Shown here: positions 1-8,213 of the stretch, one piece after another
Layout: every line of letters begins with the position of its first letter
Numbering within the stretch: the first letter of the stretch is position 1
Source of the DNA: a bacterium 1xD8-48
GTDB lineage: Bacteria > Bacillota > Clostridia > Lachnospirales > Lachnospiraceae
NCBI GenBank assembly: GCA_009917455.1
Contig: QZDS01000005.1
Coordinates: 175,084-239,083 of the forward strand
Length of the DNA stretch: 64,000 nucleotides
Direction of reading: 5' to 3'
Notes under the pieces: generated by a model
What the model saw: the letters and a program-made list of their open reading frames with translations, nothing else
Database searches by the model: none
What the model was told of the DNA's origin: nothing
Position numbers and translations under genes: made by a program

Positions 1-1036
1 TTACCAGGTCTGTCCGTCCCGGGTTTACCTTCACCACCACATCCGGCGTTTTCACCTCAAAGGTTTTTGTGTTTGCCACATTATCCACGAGAAGGGAGGT
101 TTTTTCTCCGGCAGCAGTGTCGTAAATCTGCTCGAAATCTTCCAGCTTTTCCTCGGCAACGCCGCTTTTTTCCAGAAGCCGTTTTACCTGCTGTCTGTCC
201 AGGGTAAGAGGCTCGGGGATTTCCTTATGCTCGTCTATCATTTCCGTGAGGTTTTCATGGATGCTTTTTACCACCTCATACTCCGCGTCGCTCCCTAAGG
301 TTTCTTCTATCAGGGAATGGAAGGTCTCCTTCTGACTTTCTGCGGAAAGGGGAAGGCCGGCCCCTAAAATGGAATCCACGAATTCAGAATGAGCTTCCTC
401 GGGATTTTTTGTGTAATATAAAGTGCTGTGAATATCGGAGCTCCTGTCATTAAAGCTGGGGAAAAGGAAACCGATTTGCGGCATTTCCACAATCCAGTCG
501 CGAATCCGGTTGTGAAATTCATTTGCCTCCGCGTCATAGGAAAGTCCCGGCTTTGAAAGGTTTACCGGGCAGATACAGCACATAATGTACTCGTAAACAG
601 TGTCGGAGGCATCGTCCATGGTAAGGCCGTCGCTGGTCTTGCCAGGAACGTCGTAAGCATCGTGAATCAGAAGAATCAGATAATTCCCCACATATTCATA
701 GCTTGCGATTACCCTGTCATAAAATTCCTCCAGAAGGGCGTCATCCTTCAGTCCGCTGCCCCGAAGGCGCAGAAGAAATTCCTGGGTTCCCCCTTCTTCC
801 TCGCTGGCAAGGGGAAATTCCAAATCCAGAAGATTTTTCCCGACTGTGCCGGAGAGGGTCTTGCGCAGCAATTCAAAATATTTAAAGATTTCCTCCTCGG
901 GAAGGGAGAGAAAGGCTTCTTTGAATTCTGTTTTTTTATTTTTTTCCCCGTCCACATAGCAGCCGCAGATGCGGGTGATGGAACAGCGGTTCGGGGTATA
1001 CAGCCGTTTGATTTCGTTGACTTCCTGTTTAATCAT
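1..1036 (-). CDS. DUF4317 family protein (3' end cut by window edge)
   Basis: An open frame runs from ATG at 1036 leftwards to the window edge without a stop, giving about 345 residues; the C-terminus lies outside. The N-terminus reads MIKQEVNEIKRLYTPNRC and is followed by ITRICGCYVDGEK, the opening typical of DUF4317 proteins, a Firmicutes family of unknown function. I see no signal peptide or membrane segment, so a cytoplasmic protein is likely. Its ATG lies 2 bases beyond the stop of the activase gene (1038..5273), so the two are almost certainly co-transcribed and translationally coupled from the promoter near 5400. The pairing itself does not reveal a function. Confidence in the gene is high; what it does is unknown. 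Confidence 0.85.
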   Translation of the reverse strand, partial: MIKQEVNEIKRLYTPNRCSITRICGCYVDGEKNKKTEFKEAFLSLPEEEIFKYFELLRKTLSGTVGKNLLDLEFPLASEEEGGTQEFLLRLRGSGLKDDALLEEFYDRVIASYEYVGNYLILLIHDAYDVPGKTSDGLTMDDASDTVYEYIMCCICPVNLSKPGLSYDAEANEFHNRIRDWIVEMPQIGFLFPSFNDRSSDIHSTLYYTKNPEEAHSEFVDSILGAGLPLSAESQKETFHSLIEETLGSDAEYEVVKSIHENLTEMIDEHKEIPEPLTLDRQQVKRLLEKSGVAEEKLEDFEQIYDTAAGEKTSLLVDNVANTKTFEVKTPDVVVKVNPGRTDLV

Positions 1037-1037
1037 G

Positions 1038-4000
1038 TTAGTTCTCCTCTTTCAGATTCTTCTGTGCGGTTGAAAGCATCAGCTTTATCCGGTTAAGCTG
1101 GTTCACTTCGCTGGCCCCCGGGTCATAGTCAATGGCCACGATATTGCTTGAAGGATACTGCCTGCGCAGTTCCTTGATGACGCCTTTTCCCACCACATGG
1201 TTTGGCAGGCATGCAAAGGGCTGGGTGCACACGATATTGTTAACGCCGCTGTGAATCAGTTCCACCATTTCCCCGGTCAGAAACCATCCCTCGCCGGTCT
1301 GGTTCCCGATTGAAACAATGGGCTTTGCGTATTCCACCGTCTGGTAAATGCTGGTGGGCGGCGTAAAGTTCCTGCTTTTTGCAAGGGCCTTTGCGGCGGC
1401 GCTCCGCAGAAACTCCAGGGCGTCGATACCGAGCTTTGAGATGAAAGCGGCCTTTTTGCTGGTGCCCAGTTCGTCCGCCTTGTATATCTGATTGTAAAAG
1501 CAGTACAGCATAAAATCAAGTAAATCAGGAACCACAGCTTCGGCGCCCTCAGACTCTAAGAGCGCTACCAGATGGTTATTGGCGGCAGGGGCAAATTTTA
1601 CCAGAATTTCCCCCACAATCCCGACTCTGGGCTTTATTTCTCCGGTTACGGGAACCGCGTCAAAGTCCTCCACTATCTGACGGCACATTTTGCGGAAAGT
1701 AAAAAAGTTCAAGTGCTTTGCGGAGACAAAAGCTTGGCACCGTTTCAGCCATTTCTGATGAAGGGCTTCCACACTTCCCTTTTCCTTTTCGTAGGGGCGC
1801 ATGCGGTAAATACAGCGCATGAAAATGTCCCCGAATACTGCGCCGCAGGCGGCGCGGATTAAAAGACCGGCATTTAAATGGAAGCCGGGATTTTTTTCGA
1901 TACCCGCCATATTTAAGGAGATGACAGGTATTTTTTCCATTCCGGCTTTTTCCAGGGCGCGGCGGATAAAGCCTATGTAGTTGGTCGCACGGCAGCCGCC
2001 TCCGGTCTGAGTGATAATGACGGCCACCCTGTTTAAGTCATATTGTCCCGACAGGAGCGCGTCCATAATCTGTCCAACCACCATAAGGGAAGGATAACAG
2101 GCGTCATTGTTTACATATTTTAATCCCACATCTACCGCCTGCCTGTTGTCGTTGGGCAGCACCTCAAAATTATAGCCGCAGGCGCGGAAGGCGGGCTCGA
2201 GTATCTCAAAATGAATGGGCGACATTTGCGGGCACAGAATTGTGTAGTCTTTCCGCATTTCCTCCGTGAATATCACCTTGTCAATGGCACTGGAACGGAC
2301 GGTTCTCTGCCTGTTTTGCTTTTCCCTGACGGAAATTGCCGAGAGCAGGGAGCGGATTCTGATGCGGGCGGCTCCTAAATTGTTAACCTCGTCGATTTTG
2401 AGACAGGTATAGATTTTATCGGAGCCTGTTAAAATATCGTTTACCTGGTCGGTGGTCACGGCGTCCAGTCCGCAGCCGAAGGAATTTAACTGAATCAGGT
2501 CCAGATTATCCGCAGTTTTCACGTAGCTGGCGGCGGCGTAGAGCCTTGAATGGTACATCCACTGGTCGGAAACGATTAAGGGGCGCTCCGGAGCGGCCAG
2601 ATGGGAGATGGAATCCTCCGTCAGAACCGCTATATCATAGGAAGTAATCAGTTCCGGGATGCCGTGATTGATTTCCGGGTCGATATGATAGGGGCGTCCT
2701 GCAAGGACAATTCCCCGTTTGCCCTTTTCTTTCAGCCATGCAAGAACCTCCTCGCCTTTATCGGAAATATCTTTTCTTGCCTGCGCCATTTCCTCCCAGC
2801 CAAGGCGGGCGGCTTCTATCACTTCTTCGGAGGGAAGCTCCTTAAATTCCTTCACCAGCGCTTCCGTGGCGGGCTTCAAATCGGCGAAGGACATAAAGGG
2901 ATTGCGCAGTTTCATTTCTCCCCGGCCGATTTCCTCCACGTTATTTTTGATGTTTTCGGAATAGGAGGTCACAATCGGGCAGTTGTAATGGTTGTTTGCC
3001 TTGTCAAATTCATTCCTCTCATAAAAGAGAGCGGGATAAAAAATAAAGTCAACCTTCTGATGAATCAGCCAGTTCACATGGCCGTGGGCCAGCTTGGCGG
3101 GGTAGCATTCCGACTCGCTGGGGATGGATTCAATGCCCAGCTCATAGATTTTCCGGTTGGAAGCAGGAGAGAGTATCACCCGATACCCCAGCTTTGTAAA
3201 AAAGGTAAACCAGAAGGGATAATTTTCATATATATTAAGAACCCGGGGGATACCTACCGTGCCTCTTTTTGCCTCGTCGGCGGCAAGGGGGTCATAACCG
3301 AAAATCCGCTTTAGCTTGTAATCAAAAAGATTGGGAACAGCTCTTGCCAGCTTTTGTTTCCCAAGTCCTCTTTCGCAGCGGTTGCCGGAGATATACTGAC
3401 GCCCGCCGGTAAATTTGTTGATGGTCAGGCGGCAGTTATTGGTACAGCCCCTGCATTTTGCCATGCTGGTCTCAAATTGAAGGGTATTTATTTTTTCGAA
3501 GGGGAGCATGGAGGTTACAAAGCCTTCGCTGTAGCGCTCCCTGGCAATCAGGGCAGCGCCGAAGGCTCCCATAATACCGGCAATATCAGGACGGATGGCC
3601 TCACAGCCCGCAATTTTTTCAAAGCTTCGAAGAACGGCGTCGTTGTAGAAGGTTCCGCCCTGGACCACAATGTTTTTTCCGAGGGAGGAGACGTCAGCTA
3701 CCTTGATTACTTTAAATAAGGCGTTTTTGATGACGGAATAGGCAAGTCCCGAGGAAATGTCGGGAACGGAAGCGCCTTCCTTCTGCGCCTGCTTTACCTT
3801 GGAATTCATAAATACGGTACAGCGGGTGCCCAGGTCAATGGGATGCTCCGCAAAAAGAGCGGCCCAGGCAAAATCCTCTACAGAGTAATTTAATGATTTT
3901 GCGAAGGTTTCTATAAAGGAACCGCAGCCGGAGGAGCATGCCTCGTTGAGCTGTACGCTGTCCACGGTCTGGTTTTTGATTTTAATGCACTTCATATCCT

Positions 4001-5273
4001 GTCCGCCGATGTCTAAAATACAGTCCACATCGGGGTCAAAGAAAGCGGCCGCATAGTAATGGGCAACCGTTTCCACCTCTCCGTCGTCCAGAAGAAAAGC
4101 GGCTTTCATGAGGGCCTCTCCGTAGCCGGTGGAGCAGGAGCGGAGGATTCTTGCATCCGCCGGCATGAGGGCATGGATTTCCCTGATGGCGCGGATGGCG
4201 GTCTTTAAAGGACTTCCGTCGTTGTTGCTGTAAAAGGAATAAAGCAGGGTTCCGTCTTCCCCCACCAAAGCGGCCTTTGTAGTGGTACTGCCGGCGTCGA
4301 TGCCCAGAAAGCAGCCGCCTTTGTAGGAGGCAAGGCTGCCGGCCTTTACATGGTGGCCGGCGTGCCGCTTTTTAAAAGCCTCATATTCTTCCGGGGAAGA
4401 AAATAAAGGCTCCATGCGTTCCACTTCAAATTCCATTTTAATATCGGAAGAAAGCTTGCCGAGCATTTCTTCCACTGTATAAGAGACATCTTCTTTTGCA
4501 TTCATGGCGGAGCCAATTGCCGCAAAAAGATGGGAATGCTCCGTTTCAATGATATGTTCCTTATCCAGCTTTAAGGTGCGGATAAAAGCAGTTTTCAGCT
4601 CAGAAAGGAAATGCAGGGGGCCGCCTAAAAAGGCTACATGACCCCGGATAGGCTTTCCGCAGGCAAGTCCGCTGATGGTCTGGTTGACCACGGCCTGGAA
4701 GATGGACGCCGACAAATCCTCCTTTGTGGCGCCGTCGTTAATCAGGGGCTGGATGTCGGACTTGGCGAACACGCCGCATCTGGCGGCAATGGTGTATAGG
4801 GAACGGTAATCCTTCGCATATTCATTAAGGCCGGAGGCGTCGGTCTGTAAAAGGGAGGCCATCTGGTCAATAAAGGAACCTGTTCCGCCGGCACAGATGC
4901 CGTTCATCCGCTGCTCCACGTTGCCGCCCTCAAAATAAATAATCTTGGCATCCTCTCCGCCAAGCTCGATGGCGACGTCCGTTTTCGGGGCAAGCTTTTT
5001 TAAAGCCGTGGCCACGCTGATTACCTCCTGTACAAAGGGAATCTTCAGGTGGTTGGCAAGCGTAAGGCCGCCGGAGCCGGTTATCATAGGGTGAAGTTTT
5101 AAATTTCCAAGCTGATTGTAAGATTCGTCAAGTAAGTCGGAAAGAGTTTCTCTTATATTTGCGAAATGTCTCTTATAATCGGAAAAAAGTATCTTATGTG
5201 AATCATCTAGTATGGCAATTTTGACAGTGGTAGAACCGATGTCAATGCCAAGGGTATAATACCTGTTGTCCAT
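1038..5273 (-). CDS. Double 2-hydroxyacyl-CoA dehydratase activase (BadF/BcrA-type ATPase, DUF2229)
   Basis: A 1,411-residue protein. Two ASKHA-fold activase domains lie in tandem: residues 1-265 ([27 protein letters not shown]) and about 320-580 ([29 protein letters not shown]). Cys127 and Cys166, and again Cys446 and Cys485, sit where the activator of 2-hydroxyglutaryl-CoA dehydratase holds the [4Fe-4S] cluster bridging its dimer. A DUF2229 segment (around residues 650-850) and a C-terminal part resembling the dehydratase subunit HgdB follow. Family knowledge: such activators use ATP hydrolysis to push one low-potential electron into a partner enzyme. The fused form is common in Clostridia and its substrate is unknown. 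It shares a transcript with the DUF4317 gene. Start chosen at ATG 5273, preceded by an AAAGGTGG ribosome site. Confidence 0.9.
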   Translation of the reverse strand: MDNRYYTLGIDIGSTTVKIAILDDSHKILFSDYKRHFANIRETLSDLLDESYNQLGNLKLHPMITGSGGLTLANHLKIPFVQEVISVATALKKLAPKTDVAIELGGEDAKIIYFEGGNVEQRMNGICAGGTGSFIDQMASLLQTDASGLNEYAKDYRSLYTIAARCGVFAKSDIQPLINDGATKEDLSASIFQAVVNQTISGLACGKPIRGHVAFLGGPLHFLSELKTAFIRTLKLDKEHIIETEHSHLFAAIGSAMNAKEDVSYTVEEMLGKLSSDIKMEFEVERMEPLFSSPEEYEAFKKRHAGHHVKAGSLASYKGGCFLGIDAGSTTTKAALVGEDGTLLYSFYSNNDGSPLKTAIRAIREIHALMPADARILRSCSTGYGEALMKAAFLLDDGEVETVAHYYAAAFFDPDVDCILDIGGQDMKCIKIKNQTVDSVQLNEACSSGCGSFIETFAKSLNYSVEDFAWAALFAEHPIDLGTRCTVFMNSKVKQAQKEGASVPDISSGLAYSVIKNALFKVIKVADVSSLGKNIVVQGGTFYNDAVLRSFEKIAGCEAIRPDIAGIMGAFGAALIARERYSEGFVTSMLPFEKINTLQFETSMAKCRGCTNNCRLTINKFTGGRQYISGNRCERGLGKQKLARAVPNLFDYKLKRIFGYDPLAADEAKRGTVGIPRVLNIYENYPFWFTFFTKLGYRVILSPASNRKIYELGIESIPSESECYPAKLAHGHVNWLIHQKVDFIFYPALFYERNEFDKANNHYNCPIVTSYSENIKNNVEEIGRGEMKLRNPFMSFADLKPATEALVKEFKELPSEEVIEAARLGWEEMAQARKDISDKGEEVLAWLKEKGKRGIVLAGRPYHIDPEINHGIPELITSYDIAVLTEDSISHLAAPERPLIVSDQWMYHSRLYAAASYVKTADNLDLIQLNSFGCGLDAVTTDQVNDILTGSDKIYTCLKIDEVNNLGAARIRIRSLLSAISVREKQNRQRTVRSSAIDKVIFTEEMRKDYTILCPQMSPIHFEILEPAFRACGYNFEVLPNDNRQAVDVGLKYVNNDACYPSLMVVGQIMDALLSGQYDLNRVAVIITQTGGGCRATNYIGFIRRALEKAGMEKIPVISLNMAGIEKNPGFHLNAGLLIRAACGAVFGDIFMRCIYRMRPYEKEKGSVEALHQKWLKRCQAFVSAKHLNFFTFRKMCRQIVEDFDAVPVTGEIKPRVGIVGEILVKFAPAANNHLVALLESEGAEAVVPDLLDFMLYCFYNQIYKADELGTSKKAAFISKLGIDALEFLRSAAAKALAKSRNFTPPTSIYQTVEYAKPIVSIGNQTGEGWFLTGEMVELIHSGVNNIVCTQPFACLPNHVVGKGVIKELRRQYPSSNIVAIDYDPGASEVNQLNRIKLMLSTAQKNLKEEN

Positions 5274-5400
5274 AATGGGCCACCTTTCTGATGTTATTAA
5301 ATGCGGGCTGCGCAGCGCGCAGACATGTCCGCCGGGCTTCTGCCTTGCGGTAAAACGGCAAAAAGCTTACAAAACACATGGTTTTATGACATGCGTTGTA

Positions 5401-5429
5401 ATTATACGACAGGAAAATTCAAAATGCAA
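5401..5429 (-). promoter_or_regulatory. Promoter for the activase-DUF4317 operon
   Basis: On the minus strand TTGCAT (5429-5424) and a perfect TATAAT (5406-5401) are separated by 17 bases. The start would fall near 5394, leaving a leader of about 120 nt before the activase ATG. Together with the divergent promoter at 5493-5521 this accounts for most of the 320-base gap 5274-5593. I see no operator-like repeat there. Confidence 0.75.
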
Positions 5430-5492
5430 TGCGGGAAGAGTTAATATTTTGTAAATTAAAAATATTATATTTCTAAAAAAACTATGCCTTTA

Positions 5493-5521
5493 TTTACAAT
5501 TGAATGTGGGAATGGTAGAAT
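5493..5521 (+). promoter_or_regulatory. Promoter for the rhomboid-like gene
   Basis: TTTACA (5493-5498), 17 bases, then TAGAAT (5516-5521) with an extended -10 element TGG directly before it. It drives the plus-strand gene starting at 5594 and faces away from the activase promoter. Confidence 0.65.
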
Positions 5522-5593
5522 ATATGAAGTTTCATGCAAAGTAATGAGTTGATATTTTTTGTGCGCGCTCTGTGCGCAGATGGGAGTAAATTT

Positions 5594-6496
5594 ATGAAAT
5601 CCTCAGGCAGTTTTGAAAGAAGATTCGGGAAATATGCCATAAAAAATCTGTCGCTGGTACTGATTATCTGCTATGGAGTGGGGTATATTTTTCAGTGGAT
5701 GTACCCGGCTTTTTTATCGTATCTGTTTTTAAATCCCTATGAGATTGTGTATCACGGACAGATATGGAGGCTTGTTACCTGGCTGATTGTGCCGCCCTCA
5801 GGCTTTGACTTTTTTACGCTGCTGATGCTGTACTTTTATTATTCCCTGGGCACTACGCTTGAGCGGACCTGGGGAACCTACAGATATAATGTGTATATCT
5901 TTTCAGGAGTTCTGTTCACCATACTCGGGGCGTTTCTGCTGTTCGCGTATACGCTGATTTTCAAGGAAAGTTCGCAGACGGCGGCACAGCTGTGGGTTTT
6001 GTGGGGCGGCTTTGGAACATTTCCTTATCTGGCGGCCATGTTCAGCACCTTTTATGTGAATATGTCCATTTTCCTGGCCTTTGCCGGCACTTACCCCAAT
6101 ATGCAGGTAATGCTGTTTTTCATGATTCCCATCAAAATCAGGATATTGGGGATTATTTACGGGGCCCTTCTTGTATTCCAGTTCCTTACGGGGACGATTG
6201 CGGATAAGATTATCATTGCCGCGTCCCTGATGAACTTTATCGTATTTTTTATCACCGGCCGGGGAAAGGTCCATATGTCGCCGAAGCAGGCGAAGCGCAG
6301 GCAGGAGTTCCGCCGGGAAGTGAAAAAGACGACAAGGAGCACAAGGCACAAATGCGCTATCTGCGGGCGGACGGACGAAACCAATCCGGAGCTGCAGTTT
6401 CGGTTCTGCTCCAAGTGCGCCGGGAATTATGAGTACTGTGAGGATCATATTTTTACCCATACCCATGTGAAGACAAACGATAATCCGCAGTTCTGA
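5594..6496 (+). CDS. Rhomboid-like membrane protein without catalytic residues, C-terminal zinc-ribbon-like domain
   Basis: About 300 residues. Several hydrophobic segments fill the first two thirds, with rhomboid landmarks: the WRLVTWL loop motif and LGTTLERTWGTYRYN, as in the L1 loop and second helix of the family. The GxSG serine motif and the downstream histidine of active rhomboid proteases are absent, so I infer a pseudoprotease. After the membrane part comes a basic linker (about 230-250) and a Cys/His cluster (HKCAICG, FCSKC, CEDHIFTHTHV) likely to bind zinc in the cytoplasm. ATG at 5594 is preferred over an upstream ATG at 5534 because GGGAG lies 7 bases before it and because the promoter -10 lies only 12 bases before 5534. 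The gene appears monocistronic. Confidence 0.75.
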   Translation: MKSSGSFERRFGKYAIKNLSLVLIICYGVGYIFQWMYPAFLSYLFLNPYEIVYHGQIWRLVTWLIVPPSGFDFFTLLMLYFYYSLGTTLERTWGTYRYNVYIFSGVLFTILGAFLLFAYTLIFKESSQTAAQLWVLWGGFGTFPYLAAMFSTFYVNMSIFLAFAGTYPNMQVMLFFMIPIKIRILGIIYGALLVFQFLTGTIADKIIIAASLMNFIVFFITGRGKVHMSPKQAKRRQEFRREVKKTTRSTRHKCAICGRTDETNPELQFRFCSKCAGNYEYCEDHIFTHTHVKTNDNPQF

Positions 6497-6519
6497 TTCC
6501 CACGGACGTCCGGCATGAA

Positions 6520-6577
6520 ATAAGTCACCGGCCAACTCATGACGCTATAGGCTATAACGTGTAATCCGGTGTCTTAT
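6520..6577. repeat. Inverted repeat between the rhomboid-like and sigma-like genes
   Basis: ATAAGTCACCGG (6520-6531) and CCGGTGTCTTAT (6566-6577) pair over 11 of 12 positions with one T-T mismatch. The 34-base loop contains a CTATAG...CTATA motif. No T-run follows, so it is a poor intrinsic terminator. It could be a processing site, a protein-binding site or a decayed mobile repeat. Confidence 0.45.
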
Positions 6578-6663
6578 GAATGGACTGGCTGAAATGGTGC
6601 AATTTAAGAACCGCGTTTGCGTATGAGCTGCTGCTGTGTGCAGAAATGAGGGGAATATAAATT

Positions 6664-7437
6664 ATGGAAGAAAATCAGGAAATATTGTTTGCACAGACCC
6701 TTGAGAGCGTGAGGAAGCTTGCAAGAAGGCAGGGGAACAGAGTAACCGGGCAGCAGGTGCGGGAGGCTTTCGGGGCGCTGAACCTGTCGGAAGAACAGCT
6801 CGGGATGGTGCTTGATTATCTGAGGCAGCGCAAGGTGGCGGTCGTGGAGGGGGAAAGCGGAGATGCTTTGTCCCTTAATCAGCTGTCAGATGGTGAGGAG
6901 CTGTCGGAGGCGGAGACCGATTATCTGGAGGAGTATAAAAGGCAGCTTGCCGGGAGCGATGAGATAAGCGAGGGGGAGAAGGAGGCGCTCACCCTTTCCG
7001 CCATGGCAGGGGAGAGCGATGCGCAGCAGAGACTGATTCACCTGTATCTGCCGAAGGTGGTGGATATTGCAAGGCTTTACGCCGGGCAGGGGGTTTTTCT
7101 TGAAGATTTGATTGGCGAGGGAAACGTGGCGCTTTCCATGGGAGTCACCATGCTGGGATGCCTGGAAAATGCGAGGGAAGCGGAAGGGACGCTGATGAAG
7201 ATGGTGATGGACGCCATGGAGGAGCACATTACCGAAAACGAGCAGGAGCAGGACAGGGACAGGAGAATCCTTGATAAGGTAAATAAGGTGGCGGAGAAGG
7301 CAAAAGAGCTTGCAAAGGAGCTTCGCCGGAAGGTTACGGTGGAAGAGCTGGCCGCAGAGAGCGGAATGTCGGAAAAGGCCATAAGGGATGCCATGCGGAT
7401 GAGCGGCTTTGCCATAGAGGATTTGGAAGGACGGTAA
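6664..7437 (+). CDS. Sigma-70-like protein lacking region 4
   Basis: A 257-residue, acidic, soluble protein. Residues 1-60 resemble the helical N-terminal domain (region 1.1) of housekeeping sigma factors. About 105-160 resembles regions 1.2-2.2: GESDAQQRLIHLYLPKVVDIA, then FLEDLIGEGNVALSMG, matching the DLIQEGNIGL core-binding motif. Residues about 200-250 resemble region 3 (RKVTVEELAAESGMSEKAI). The aromatic region 2.3-2.4 that melts and reads the -10 element, and all of region 4 that reads the -35 element, are missing. It could therefore bind RNA polymerase core without directing normal promoter recognition, for example as an anti-sigma-like competitor, but that is inference. ATG at 6664 follows GAGGGGAATATAAATT. 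The next gene starts 44 bases downstream. Confidence 0.65.
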   Translation: MEENQEILFAQTLESVRKLARRQGNRVTGQQVREAFGALNLSEEQLGMVLDYLRQRKVAVVEGESGDALSLNQLSDGEELSEAETDYLEEYKRQLAGSDEISEGEKEALTLSAMAGESDAQQRLIHLYLPKVVDIARLYAGQGVFLEDLIGEGNVALSMGVTMLGCLENAREAEGTLMKMVMDAMEEHITENEQEQDRDRRILDKVNKVAEKAKELAKELRRKVTVEELAAESGMSEKAIRDAMRMSGFAIEDLEGR

Positions 7438-7481
7438 GCGGTATTTCGGCGCGTTTTAAATGCGGCAGAATTGAGGAGAAA

Positions 7482-7925
7482 ATGAAAGGGAAAGCGGAGA
7501 AAAACGCCACAAGATACGAGGATTTTAAATATGTGCTTCAGGATACCGGAAACCTTTATCTGGGGGCGGGTTTTTCCTATGAAGAACTGTTGGAAGCGGA
7601 GATGGTTCCTTTCAAGTTAAAGACAATTCTTTCCCATTATATATTGAAGGAATCGTCGCCCGATACCACGCTGGAAAGCGAGTTCTATTATCTTAAGGAG
7701 GATACCTTTCTTTATGAAACCTACAGACAGCTAAAGGTAAAGGTGAAGGGGCAGGTTCAGGCAGAAAAGAGGAGCCTTCTGGGAAAAACCTCGCTGGTTT
7801 ATCAGGAAAAGGTTTTTACGTTGCCGGAGCTTACGGCGATGAACCTTGCCCGGAAAAAGGCTTCCGGGATGCTCATTCGGGAGATTATCATCTCAAAACT
7901 GGGCATGATGACGTTCAGCATCTGA
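7482..7925 (+). CDS. Conserved hypothetical protein, 147 residues
   Basis: A soluble, lysine- and glutamate-rich protein with no signal peptide, membrane segment or motif I recognise. The ATG at 7482 is preceded by GAGGAG with good spacing. It lies 44 bases after the sigma-like gene on the same strand without an intervening terminator, so the two are probably co-transcribed and may act together. Codon use resembles its neighbours, so there is no sign of recent transfer. I cannot assign a function. Confidence 0.6.
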   Translation: MKGKAEKNATRYEDFKYVLQDTGNLYLGAGFSYEELLEAEMVPFKLKTILSHYILKESSPDTTLESEFYYLKEDTFLYETYRQLKVKVKGQVQAEKRSLLGKTSLVYQEKVFTLPELTAMNLARKKASGMLIREIIISKLGMMTFSI

Positions 7926-7996
7926 GAAGATTTTGTTATTCATCTCGGATTACCAACAATTTCCATAAAAAAATTGCAAAAATTTTTATTTTTTGC

Positions 7997-8125
7997 TTGC
8001 AAAAATATTAATGTTTTGTTAATATAAGCATATGTCAGATGGAAATCATCAGACAAAATTAAATTTTGGTAAAATTCCCCTTTTACACTGAACGGGCTGG
8101 AAACTGGTTTTCCGCCCGTTCTTTT
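7997..8125 (+). ncRNA. Possible short transcript upstream of the M16C peptidase gene (candidate small RNA)
   Basis: Between 7925 and 8214 there is a weak promoter-like pair, TTGCAA (7997-8002) and TAATAT (8020-8025) with 17-base spacing, followed about 65 bases later by a strong intrinsic terminator (8090-8125). The enclosed stretch has no open frame of useful length. A transcript of about 95 nt would result. Equally, the terminator may simply end the operon 6664-7925 and the promoter-like pair may be chance in an AT-rich spacer. Confidence 0.2.
8090..8125 (+). terminator. Intrinsic terminator
   Basis: GAACGGGC (8090-8097) pairs with GCCCGTTC (8114-8121). The pairing continues inward through GGAAAC/GTTTTCC after a one-base bulge, and TTTT follows. 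It separates the upstream genes from the peptidase gene, which has its own promoter just downstream. Confidence 0.85.
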
Positions 8126-8155
8126 AACGTATAGGGAAATATGGTAGACATCTAC

Positions 8156-8184
8156 GTGACATTTTCCCCAATATGGGGTATACT
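8156..8184 (+). promoter_or_regulatory. Promoter for the M16C peptidase gene
   Basis: GTGACA (8156-8161), 17 bases, TATACT (8179-8184). The predicted start is about 25 bases before the ATG at 8214, which has AAAGGTG as its ribosome site. Confidence 0.75.
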
Positions 8185-8213
8185 AATCAAAACAACAACG
8201 GAAAGGTGAAAAG

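Noticed and set aside
662..1096. Plus-strand open frame opposite the DUF4317 gene and the activase end
   Set aside because: Antisense shadow of two clear minus-strand genes, with no ribosome site or family resemblance.
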